The notes beneath the pieces were generated by a model. It did no database searches. It was not told the origin of the DNA and was given only the letters and a program-made list of their open reading frames with translations. From the NCBI GenBank assembly GCA_045592225.1, contig JAZNUH010000106.1, positions 1 through 20,316 on the forward strand: a DNA stretch of 20,316 nt, in the 5' to 3' direction. Positions 5,857 to 12,206 of this stretch are shown piece after piece. The DNA is from JAZNUH01 sp045592225. Lineage in GTDB: Bacteria > Bacillota > Clostridia > UMGS1883 > UMGS1540. Position numbers and translations under genes: made by a program. Position 1 is the stretch's first letter. Each line of letters begins with the position of its first letter.

Positions 5857-8160
5857 TTATAAATCAATGGGTTCGGGTGCCGAGAGAGGTGAAGTGTTAT
5901 TGCCACTCCACACAAACACCTTTGCGCTTACTGCGTTTGCAGTTACGGGAACATCAGCGTTGTATGACCAGCTGCCGTCACAGGGTACGAGAGAAATTCC
6001 TGTCATATTGCCATTGCTGTCATAGGTTGCAACGGCGATAAGCTGGTCTGTCATTTCCTGCTCACAATGGATGTTGAAGCGGTAAACAGAGCCCTGCTTT
6101 GTGCAGTCGGTATTGGTAAGCTGACCCATTACATAGTGAATAGTTGCGTCAACAACCTGTTCGTTGCCGTAGTCAATTCTTATGTTATTCCAGCCGTCGG
6201 AGTTGCCTGCGTAATATACATCGGTTAAACTGTCGCAGTATGAAACGGCGAAGGGTTCAATATCTGTAATTGTGGAGGGCAGATGCAGCACTGCAAGTTT
6301 CGGGCATTCTGATAAAGCGTTTTCGGAGATGCTTGTAACACCTTCGGGAAGAATAAGCTCGCGAAGTGCGGGCGCCTGACAAAAAGCCCATCCGTAAATT
6401 ATTTCAACGCCTTTGGGAACTGTGTAGGAGGTCTGTGTCTTACCCTGGGGGTAAGCAATCAGGGATGTTTTGTTCTTTGAGAAAACAACACCGTCAACAG
6501 ATGAGTAATTGGGGTTGTTTGCATCTACATTAACGGTGGCAAGCTTTGATGCACCGCTTATACAGTCCATTTCAAACTGTGCAAATGATTCAGGGAGATT
6601 AATGGTTGTAAGCTTGCTGCCCGAAAATGCCAGATATTCAATAAATTCGGTACCCTCGGGAACAGAATAGCTTGTACCTGCTTTAGCGGCAGGGTAAGCC
6701 ACAATACCCGTTTTGTCTTTCCAGAACAGAACACCGTCTATTGCACAGTAGTTTTCGTTTTTGCTGTCAACCACAAAGCTCTTTATAGAGGTTGCATATT
6801 CAAAGGCATACGCATTTATAAAATTTGTAGCTGCAGGAATTGTAACCTTTTCAAGGTTTGAACAGTAGCCGAAAGATGCCATGGATATGCTTTCTACTGT
6901 CGAGGGGATTGTGTAATTCTTTGTTGTTTTTGCCGCAGGATAAGCTATAAGAGTGGTCTTTTCCTTGTTGAACATAACACCGTCTACCGAGCAGTATTCG
7001 GTGTTGCCCGATGCTACTGTAATGCTCTTGAGAGAGGGACAGTTGGCAAAAATACAAAGTGTTATAATTTGTGTTGCGGAAGCGGGAATGCGTATGCTGG
7101 TAAGAGAAGAACAGCCGTAAAACGCATAATCGCCTATGTATTCAACTCCTTCGGGAATGTTGATGCTTTCGAGGGAGTGGCAGTTCATAAATGTGTTGTT
7201 GTAAATATCTACTACCGAGGAGGGAATGTCAATTTCGGTGAGAGATACACAACCCCAGAAGCTGGGCAAATATTCAATGCCTTCAGGAAGGGTTACGCTT
7301 TTAAGGTTTACACAGTCGGTAAAGTCACCTGCTTCGGTTACACTGTCAGGAATTACAATAGAAACCAGTCCCGAGTTGCTGAAGGCGCCCGAGCCTATTG
7401 TTTCCAGACTGTTGGGCAGGGATATGCTTGAAAGTGATGAGCATAAGCAGAAAGCATAGTCGCCTATTTCTGTAAGTCCCGAGGGGAGGATAACAGTAGA
7501 CAGGTTTTCGCAGTTGTAAAAAGCAGATTCGTTCAGGGCTGTAACAGTGTTGGGTACTGTATAGGTTTTTGCCGGTTTGCCCGCAGGGTAAATGTGAAGT
7601 GTGGATTTATCCTTGCTGAACAGTACGCCGTCAACCGATGAATAGGTTTCACTTTCGGGGTGAGCGTTAACAGCGGTGAGAGAGGTACATTCAGAAAAAG
7701 CACCGGGTAAAAGCCACGCGCCGCGGGGCAGGTCTACACTTGTGAGTGAAGTACAGCCTCTGAATGCATCGTAGTAAATGTAGCCGAGATTTTCGGGCAA
7801 ATCAATATCGGTAAGCGAAGTACAGTTATAAAATGCATTTCCGCTTATGTATGAAATGTCCTCGCTGAATGAAACAGTTTCAAGCTTTGAAAATAACTCA
7901 AAAGCACTTGAGCCTATGCTTCCCACACCGGGAGCAAGAACAATATTTGTTATAACTCTGTTGTATGCGTGCCAGGGTGCATTGTAGCAGTAGTTGGGCA
8001 TACTTACAGGTGAAGTGTCGGTAGGCTTAATGGTCAGGGTAGAGCCTTCAACAGTCCATGTAAGACTGCCGTATGTGCCCGAGCCTGATGCCGCAAGCAC
8101 TGCAGGGGACAGGGTCAGCAGAATACATAATGCCAGAATAATGCTTACTAATTTTTTCAT
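5857..8160 (-). CDS. Secreted BspA-like leucine-rich repeat surface protein
   Basis: 767 residues. A signal peptide (1-23, MKKLVSIILALCILLTLSPA then VLA) is followed by a short beta domain and an array of LRR_5/BspA-type repeats from about 60 to 665, with the consensus IGDYAFYGCSSLTSIxIPxS. Four blocks interrupt the array (about 173-205, 389-421, 471-503, 552-584), each of the form SVDGVxFxKxKTxLIAYPxxKxxxxYTVP, typical of BspA-like proteins in gut Firmicutes. The array ends with YYAGNSDGWNNIRI, and a C-terminal domain (about 675-767) closes with KVFVWSGNNTSPLSAPEPIDL-like strands. No LPXTG, SLH or transmembrane anchor is visible, so it is probably exported and retained by other means or released. 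Such proteins are thought to act in adhesion or recognition. An AGAGGC-type site precedes the start, and it has its own promoter and terminator. Confidence 0.88.
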   Translation of the reverse strand: MKKLVSIILALCILLTLSPAVLAASGSGTYGSLTWTVEGSTLTIKPTDTSPVSMPNYCYNAPWHAYNRVITNIVLAPGVGSIGSSAFELFSKLETVSFSEDISYISGNAFYNCTSLTDIDLPENLGYIYYDAFRGCTSLTSVDLPRGAWLLPGAFSECTSLTAVNAHPESETYSSVDGVLFSKDKSTLHIYPAGKPAKTYTVPNTVTALNESAFYNCENLSTVILPSGLTEIGDYAFCLCSSLSSISLPNSLETIGSGAFSNSGLVSIVIPDSVTEAGDFTDCVNLKSVTLPEGIEYLPSFWGCVSLTEIDIPSSVVDIYNNTFMNCHSLESINIPEGVEYIGDYAFYGCSSLTSIRIPASATQIITLCIFANCPSLKSITVASGNTEYCSVDGVMFNKEKTTLIAYPAAKTTKNYTIPSTVESISMASFGYCSNLEKVTIPAATNFINAYAFEYATSIKSFVVDSKNENYCAIDGVLFWKDKTGIVAYPAAKAGTSYSVPEGTEFIEYLAFSGSKLTTINLPESFAQFEMDCISGASKLATVNVDANNPNYSSVDGVVFSKNKTSLIAYPQGKTQTSYTVPKGVEIIYGWAFCQAPALRELILPEGVTSISENALSECPKLAVLHLPSTITDIEPFAVSYCDSLTDVYYAGNSDGWNNIRIDYGNEQVVDATIHYVMGQLTNTDCTKQGSVYRFNIHCEQEMTDQLIAVATYDSNGNMTGISLVPCDGSWSYNADVPVTANAVSAKVFVWSGNNTSPLSAPEPIDL

Positions 8161-8211
8161 AACATAATGCCTCTTTTCTTAAAAATGTTTATTTTATGTC
8201 ATACAGAATTA

Positions 8212-8240
8212 ATTATAGCACATAAGGGGATAAAATGCAA
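8212..8240 (-). promoter_or_regulatory. Sigma-A promoter of the LRR gene
   Basis: On the minus strand TTGCAT (8240-8235), a 17-nt spacer and TATAAT (8217-8212) form a near-consensus vegetative promoter about 50 nt before the start codon of the LRR gene. Confidence 0.8.
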
Positions 8241-8262
8241 GTGAATATATTTTTGCAAAACA

Positions 8263-8291
8263 AAACAGCCCGTTGGTGAGACGAGCTGTTT
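8263..8291. terminator. Hairpin upstream of LRR promoter
   Basis: AAACAGC (8263-8269) pairs with GCTGTTT (8285-8291), extended by CGT (8271-8273) with ACG (8281-8283) beyond a single mismatch. On the minus strand it runs into TTTTGTTTTGC, so it may terminate minus-strand readthrough before the LRR promoter. On the plus strand it sits just ahead of the small ORF at 8305. Confidence 0.45.
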
Positions 8292-8304
8292 AAAAGGAGG
8301 GAAA

Positions 8305-8403
8305 ATGAAAAAAAGTTTTGTGTATTGGTTGTGGTACAGTTATTATAATACCACCAAATATGGGTTTTTGCAATATCAAAGATATACGAAAGTAACATTT
8401 TGA
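8305..8403 (+). CDS. Possible 32-residue aromatic-rich small protein
   Basis: ATG at 8305 follows AAAAGGAGGG (8292-8301) and reads 32 codons to TGA at 8401-8403. The peptide starts MKKSFVYWLWYSYYNTTKYG and is dominated by Tyr, Trp, Phe and Lys. The ribosome binding site is close to consensus but sits only 4 nt from the ATG. The ORF lies antisense between two minus-strand genes and just after a hairpin. No plus-strand promoter is evident. It may be a real small membrane-active or regulatory peptide, or a chance match. Confidence 0.3.
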   Translation: MKKSFVYWLWYSYYNTTKYGFLQYQRYTKVTF

Positions 8404-8441
8404 CGAAAATTTTTTTGTATAAATTGCATAAAACAATCAAA

Positions 8442-8463
8442 AAAGGCGGTAAAAACCGCCTTT
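8442..8463 (-). terminator. Terminator of the L,D-transpeptidase operon
   Basis: AAAGGCGGT (8442-8450) pairs with ACCGCCTTT (8455-8463). On the minus strand it follows the DUF624 gene stop by 3 nt and is followed by a T-run. Confidence 0.85.
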
Positions 8464-8466
8464 CAG

Positions 8467-9330
8467 TTAGTCTGTAAATATGGATTCGTCGTTATTTGCT
8501 TCCTTTTCTTCTCCAAAATATCTGTCCATTGTTCTTGTTGCATTAAAGTGGGTAATAAAACCGCAAACCGAGAACAAAAGCAGGGGGAAGAGCAGTATAA
8601 ACGCAAGACCTGTCGTAAGTGTAAGGTGAATAAATGTCATAAACAGGGCCAGCGAAATTACTGTAACAATAATATTCTGCGGCAGCTTTACAAAGGCAAG
8701 GCTGAAAGCTGTTTTATATGTGTCTGCAAAGGACATTTTGTGTGTCACCGTTAAAACATGCAGGTAGGGGTGCATTATAAACCACAGCAGTATAACAATA
8801 ATTGTAAGCATTCCCGATGCGATTAAAAATACCTCGGGCAGCATTGTCTGTGTTTCGGCAAAGCAGAAGATGATATTGAAAGAAGCTATAAAAGCAACAA
8901 CCGCATCAATTAAAAATATCAGAAGGCTTCTGCCGATATAGTCCTTAACCCCGTCTATAAAGTCGCCCCATATAAATGCATGGGTTTCTCTTGAATAGCA
9001 GCGCAAAACCATCGCTCTGCCCATGGATGCAGGGCCTGCACCAAGAAATGCGGTGAGTGTCAGCGCCATTGCCACCGCGGCATATATAACATAAAGTCCG
9101 TTGGTTGTCACATGCTGAAGACCTATGGACATTACAGCCATTGAAAGACCCAGGTATGCTATAAAGCAGGGGATGGCAAACAGAGAAAACTCAAGGCTTA
9201 GTGTGAACATCTGCCAAATTCTGCGCCACAAAACCTCAAGAAAAATAAAGACATCTCTTTTCTGTCGCGCATCCTTTGAAACGCCCCGACCCGGAGCCGA
9301 ATAATTGAATAAACCAAAAAAACCTGACAT
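8467..9330 (-). CDS. DUF624 (YesL-like) integral membrane protein
   Basis: 287 residues from ATG 9330, chosen because AAAGGAAA lies just before it. The frame extends to an ATG at 9384, but that start would overlap the lipoprotein gene and has no site. The N-terminus MSGFFGLFNYSAPGRGV followed by FLEVLWRRIWQMFTLSLEFSLF fits DUF624, whose members begin with a short soluble head and then hydrophobic helices. About five or six membrane segments are seen (around 45-70, 80-105, 140-165, 180-205, 220-240, 245-265). Family members often sit beside carbohydrate uptake genes, but here the partners are an L,D-transpeptidase and a lipoprotein, so an envelope role is inferred. The precise function is unknown. 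It is the last gene before the terminator, 31 nt after the lipoprotein stop. Confidence 0.8.
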   Translation of the reverse strand: MSGFFGLFNYSAPGRGVSKDARQKRDVFIFLEVLWRRIWQMFTLSLEFSLFAIPCFIAYLGLSMAVMSIGLQHVTTNGLYVIYAAVAMALTLTAFLGAGPASMGRAMVLRCYSRETHAFIWGDFIDGVKDYIGRSLLIFLIDAVVAFIASFNIIFCFAETQTMLPEVFLIASGMLTIIVILLWFIMHPYLHVLTVTHKMSFADTYKTAFSLAFVKLPQNIIVTVISLALFMTFIHLTLTTGLAFILLFPLLLFSVCGFITHFNATRTMDRYFGEEKEANNDESIFTD

Positions 9331-9361
9331 GTAAATTTCCTTTCTGTGCTTTTGTAAAGTT

Positions 9362-9985
9362 CTATTCCTCGGAGGATAAGTCAAAGGACGGATAATCCGC
9401 AGGCAGCTCGAAAAGTGCCAGAGGAACCTTTTCGGAAAGGGTGGTGATTTCGTAAATATCTGTGCTTTCGCCGTTTACCGCCTCAATACCTGCAAGGGTT
9501 GTGCCGTCCATATAAAACCTTGTAACCGCGCCCGATGCCGATTTGTACTCATCGTAAGGCAGGGTTTTGCCGAGGAAGGAGCCCTTGTCGCTTTTAACGT
9601 GGGTAAGACCTTCGGTGTCAAGGGTTTCGGCGGGCATTTTGCTTGCCGATGCCGCAACCTCTGCCGAGGTTATCATTACAAGCTTGTTGGTGTGGTCAAT
9701 AATATAATTCTTTCCGTCTTTGGAAACAAGACCCGCCTGTGTGCCGTCGGGCATAGTGGCACTCATGCCCATAAGGTCGCCATCCTTCGCCATTTTAAGC
9801 TGACTGCTGCCGTCATCACCCGAAATGGTGGCTTCCATATAAAAGGTGCCGCTTTTAATAATATTCACATATTTTGCCGACTGTAAATCTGCAGAAACCG
9901 TGTCCTCCTCGGGGGCGGGTGTACTGCACGAGCAAAGACACAGGCAAAGTGCCAGCAGAGTAATAATTGCTATAAGTTTTTTCAT
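9362..9985 (-). CDS. Predicted lipoprotein of unknown function
   Basis: 207 residues. A lipoprotein signal (MKKLIAIITLLALCLCLCSC) ends in a lipobox LCSC with Cys20 as the likely lipidated residue, so the mature protein would be anchored on the outer face of the membrane. The rest is a beta-rich domain with alternating strand and turn segments (SGTFYMEATISGDDGSSQL, DGKNYIIDHTNKLVMI, GAVTRFYMDGTTLAGIEAV) and an acidic tail. The pattern resembles LolA/LppX-like or DUF4412-type lipoproteins that hold hydrophobic ligands, but this is weak. The gene sits 15 nt after the L,D-transpeptidase in the same operon. AAGGAAAA precedes ATG 9985. Confidence 0.8.
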   Translation of the reverse strand: MKKLIAIITLLALCLCLCSCSTPAPEEDTVSADLQSAKYVNIIKSGTFYMEATISGDDGSSQLKMAKDGDLMGMSATMPDGTQAGLVSKDGKNYIIDHTNKLVMITSAEVAASASKMPAETLDTEGLTHVKSDKGSFLGKTLPYDEYKSASGAVTRFYMDGTTLAGIEAVNGESTDIYEITTLSEKVPLALFELPADYPSFDLSSEE

Positions 9986-10000
9986 AATAATTTTCCTTTC

Positions 10001-11110
10001 TTAATACACTACAACCTTTGTATCAAAGGGAAGGTAATATTCCATCCAGTACACGCCCTCGTCCATCATACGGATGCAACCGTGGGAAACAGGTGTGCCC
10101 ATTGTGCTGTCAACAAGCACGCTGCTGTTATAGGGGGAATAAAGGCGGGAATGGAATGCAATGCCGCGGTACATATTAATATAGAGAATGGGGCGAACCA
10201 CATAATCGGGCTTTACCCAGGCATTGTCCCTTGCGCAGTAGGTGTATTCACCCATGGGAGTGGGGGTTATATTGGCACCCGATGCGCAGGAGAAGGTGTT
10301 TATAAGCTTCCAGTTTCCTTTGCTGCCCATAAATATGTTGACCTTCTGTCTTTCAAGGTTTACCCATACAAGGTAACCTGTCTTGCTCTCATATCCCATA
10401 AGATTTACAAAATCCTCTTTGGTCTGCGCCTCGTGGTCGGAATACACCGTGTAATTTTTACGGGAAATACTTACCGCCGAATAGGGCACCCACACCTGGC
10501 TGCCGTCCGAAAGCTCAACAAGAGCCGAATCTGTGCCCGCGTGGTCGCGGTAGATAACCTTGTCCCAGGCCTTGAGCGAGCCGATGGGCGCCGACAGGCT
10601 GGAGTATTTAAAGGTTTTTGTATCGCGGAGCAAGGTTGCCTCTATTTTAACGTCGGAAACGAGAGAAACCGCTTTTTCTCTGTTTATTTTGTCAAAGAAC
10701 TGGTCCTCGTATACCGCAAGGGCAACATCCTTTGTAAATCTTTTTAAAATTCCGCCGTAGGCAATGTCAAAATGTACGGTAACCGCAGGCAGCATACCCT
10801 TGTAAAAGTGGGGGGTGTATGTAAACTGTGTCTGCTTGCCCACATAAAGGTCGTACATTGAATCGTAATAGCCGGGGGTGGGAGTTTCGTTTACAGTCCA
10901 CTGGGATGCACCCACAACGTACAGGGATACGTTGCCTATTGTGGCGGTAACGGTAAAGGACTTGCCGTATTCCACAGGTGCGTCGGGAATGGCAAGCTCA
11001 ACCTGAAGTGAGCTCATAATATCCTCTGCCGAAACGTTGGCTGAAACAGGCATACCAAGTCCCAAAATCAGCGCGGAAAGAAGGATGAGTGCAAAAATTT
11101 TCTGTTTCAT
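10001..11110 (-). CDS. Exported L,D-transpeptidase (YkuD family)
   Basis: 369 residues. The enzyme makes 3-3 peptide crosslinks or attaches groups to peptidoglycan outside the membrane. A signal peptide (1-24, MKQKIFALILLSALILGLGM then PVSA) leads to an Ig-like beta domain (about 35-125) and an SH3-like segment (about 150-215, ending GSQVWVPYSAVSI). The YkuD catalytic domain (about 245-369) begins YLVWVNLERQKVNIFMG and contains GIAFHSRLY (conserved His) and SHGCIRM, with Cys345 as nucleophile and Arg347. All catalytic residues are present. GGAAGG precedes the start and a strong promoter lies about 40 nt upstream. It is the first gene of the three-gene operon. Unlike simpler family members it has no LysM domain. 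Confidence 0.93.
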   Translation of the reverse strand: MKQKIFALILLSALILGLGMPVSANVSAEDIMSSLQVELAIPDAPVEYGKSFTVTATIGNVSLYVVGASQWTVNETPTPGYYDSMYDLYVGKQTQFTYTPHFYKGMLPAVTVHFDIAYGGILKRFTKDVALAVYEDQFFDKINREKAVSLVSDVKIEATLLRDTKTFKYSSLSAPIGSLKAWDKVIYRDHAGTDSALVELSDGSQVWVPYSAVSISRKNYTVYSDHEAQTKEDFVNLMGYESKTGYLVWVNLERQKVNIFMGSKGNWKLINTFSCASGANITPTPMGEYTYCARDNAWVKPDYVVRPILYINMYRGIAFHSRLYSPYNSSVLVDSTMGTPVSHGCIRMMDEGVYWMEYYLPFDTKVVVY

Positions 11111-11149
11111 AAAATAAAACCTTCCTATACATAAAATAACCTAAAATGT

Positions 11150-11178
11150 ATTATAACAGTAGAAAGGGATAATTTCAA
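11150..11178 (-). promoter_or_regulatory. Sigma-A promoter of the L,D-transpeptidase operon
   Basis: On the minus strand TTGAAA (11178-11173), a 17-nt spacer and TATAAT (11155-11150) lie 40 nt before the start codon. Confidence 0.8.
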
Positions 11179-11221
11179 TACAAAAATATAAGATATTTTG
11201 TCATAAGACAATCAAATTGGG

Positions 11222-11315
11222 GTTTCGACCTATTAACAATCAAACGCACAAAATATTTGATTTACAGTATCTTTTATAAAGAATTTGCCTTTTTGTGCTC
11301 TGAGTCATTTTAACA
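11222..11315 (+). repeat. 94-bp direct repeat, copy A
   Basis: Begins GTTTCGACCTATTAACAAT and ends GTCATTTTAACA. It matches copy B (11549-11642) without gaps in 90 of 94 positions. It contains TTGCCTTTTTGTGCTCTG near its end and an internal AATCAAA/TTTGATT inverted repeat that is broken in copy B. Confidence 0.9.
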
Positions 11316-11427
11316 ACTATCTTAGGGAATAGGGAAAATGGCTCAGAACACACGTCGTCAAAGCAAAGTCCGTTCACAGGTTTTCTGCTATCGCACAAAA
11401 CCTTTCCGCTTCCTTGCTTTTCCTCTT

Positions 11428-11494
11428 CCCCTAAAAGTCTTGTGACTTTTGGGGACCCCTATATAATACCCGCAATTATACGAGGTATATTGCG
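11428..11494. repeat. Two adjacent strong hairpins
   Basis: CCCCTAAAAGTC (11428-11439) pairs with GACTTTTGGGG (11444-11454), with one bulged T and loop TTGT. Then CCCGCAATTATAC pairs with GTATATTGCGGG around GAG (about 11468-11494), with one bulged T. Neither is followed by a clean T-run. Confidence 0.6.
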
Positions 11495-11548
11495 GGTGAG
11501 GTTCGTGCGTAACAAAAAGGCATAAAAAAAGAAAGCCCACTCGGTGGA

Positions 11549-11642
11549 GTTTCGACCTATTAACAATAAAATGCACAAAATATTTGATTTGCAGTATCTT
11601 TTATAAAGAATTTGCCTTTTTGTGCTCTGGGTCATTTTAACA
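11549..11642 (+). repeat. 94-bp direct repeat, copy B
   Basis: Same sequence as 11222-11315 with four substitutions, offset exactly 327 bp. It ends 26 bp before the -35 element of the rpsO promoter. Confidence 0.9.
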
Positions 11643-11668
11643 TTCCCCCAATTTTTTTAAAAAAGTAT

Positions 11669-11697
11669 TTGACAACTACTGCTTTGTATGTTAAAAT
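11669..11697 (+). promoter_or_regulatory. rpsO: Sigma-A promoter of rpsO
   Basis: TTGACA (11669-11674), a 17-nt spacer and TAAAAT (11692-11697). The transcript would carry a leader of about 85 nt before the S15 start. Confidence 0.85.
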
Positions 11698-11704
11698 ATT
11701 CTGG

Positions 11705-11789
11705 CATAACCTTGGGCAAGGTTTTTCGGAATCACCGACCATTTACGTTGCTCTTGGGGATGAATAAAATTTTTCAGGAGGTGAAAGAT
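11705..11789 (+). promoter_or_regulatory. rpsO leader, possible S15 autoregulatory element
   Basis: The leader contains ACCTT-GGGC-AAGGT followed by TTTTT (about 11709-11727), a short attenuator-like hairpin, and TTCAGGAGGTG as the ribosome binding site. Ribosomal protein S15 represses its own mRNA in many bacteria through unrelated leader folds. I cannot match this leader to a known class. Confidence 0.35.
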
Positions 11790-12053
11790 ATGTTAAAAGA
11801 CGTTAAGACAGACATCATCAACACTTATAAGAGACACGAATCGGATACAGGATCTCCCGAAGTTCAGATTGCTATTCTCACAAACAGAATCAATCACTTA
11901 AACGAACATCTGAAGGTTCATAAAAAGGATCACCATTCAAGACGCGGTCTTCTTATGATGGTTGGTCAGAGACGTGGTCTTTTGAACTATCTCATGAAGG
12001 AAGATATCGAAAGATACCGTGAACTCATAGCTAAGCTCGGTCTTAGAAAGTAG
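11790..12053 (+). CDS. rpsO: Ribosomal protein S15
   Basis: 87 residues, the standard bacterial length, binding 16S rRNA helices early in assembly of the small subunit. Conserved features are SDTGSPEVQIAILTNRINHL (residues 20-39), the HKKDHHSRRGLL loop and the RRGLLNYL helix near the C-terminus. ATG 11790 is chosen because AGGAGGTG precedes it at normal spacing; the same frame is open upstream to 11688, which would add 34 residues overlapping the promoter. A strong promoter lies upstream and pnp follows, the classic rpsO-pnp pairing. Confidence 0.98.
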   Translation: MLKDVKTDIINTYKRHESDTGSPEVQIAILTNRINHLNEHLKVHKKDHHSRRGLLMMVGQRRGLLNYLMKEDIERYRELIAKLGLRK

Positions 12054-12060
12054 TAAAATA

Positions 12061-12096
12061 AGGACTACGTCAAAACAGGTGTTTTGACGTAGTCCT
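12061..12096 (+). terminator. Perfect 16-bp hairpin between rpsO and pnp
   Basis: AGGACTACGTCAAAAC (12061-12076) and GTTTTGACGTAGTCCT (12081-12096) pair without mismatch around loop AGGT, 7 nt after the rpsO stop. No T-run follows (CTATACTATTC), so termination would be poor. An RNase III-type processing site or mRNA 3'-end stabiliser is an alternative reading. Confidence 0.65.
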
Positions 12097-12206
12097 CTAT
12101 ACTATTCTGCCGGCATTTTAGCGTTTATACCTGTTTTTTTCTGCGGAAAAAGGCGGATATAAGTGCTAAGTACCGGCGGTTAAAAAAATTTAAAGGAGAA
12201 ATTATC

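Larger units (their letters stand above)
11179..11668. repeat. Gene-free repeat-bearing stretch between divergent promoters
   Basis: No gene is supported between the transpeptidase and rpsO promoters. It holds two copies of a 94-bp repeat (11222-11315 and 11549-11642), an 18-bp imperfect inverted repeat around 11295-11352 (TGTGCTCTGAGTCATTTT versus the complement of AAAATGGCTCAGAACACA, 16 of 18), and two strong hairpins at 11428-11454 and about 11468-11494. Confidence 0.75.

Noticed and set aside
8213..8440. 75-codon minus-strand frame between the DUF624 and LRR genes
   Set aside because: It crosses the LRR gene promoter and a hairpin, has no ribosome binding site and has a low-complexity composition.
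11388..11576. 62-codon minus-strand frame in the rpsO upstream region
   Set aside because: It spans two strong hairpins and enters repeat copy B; no start signal. Treated as repeat DNA.
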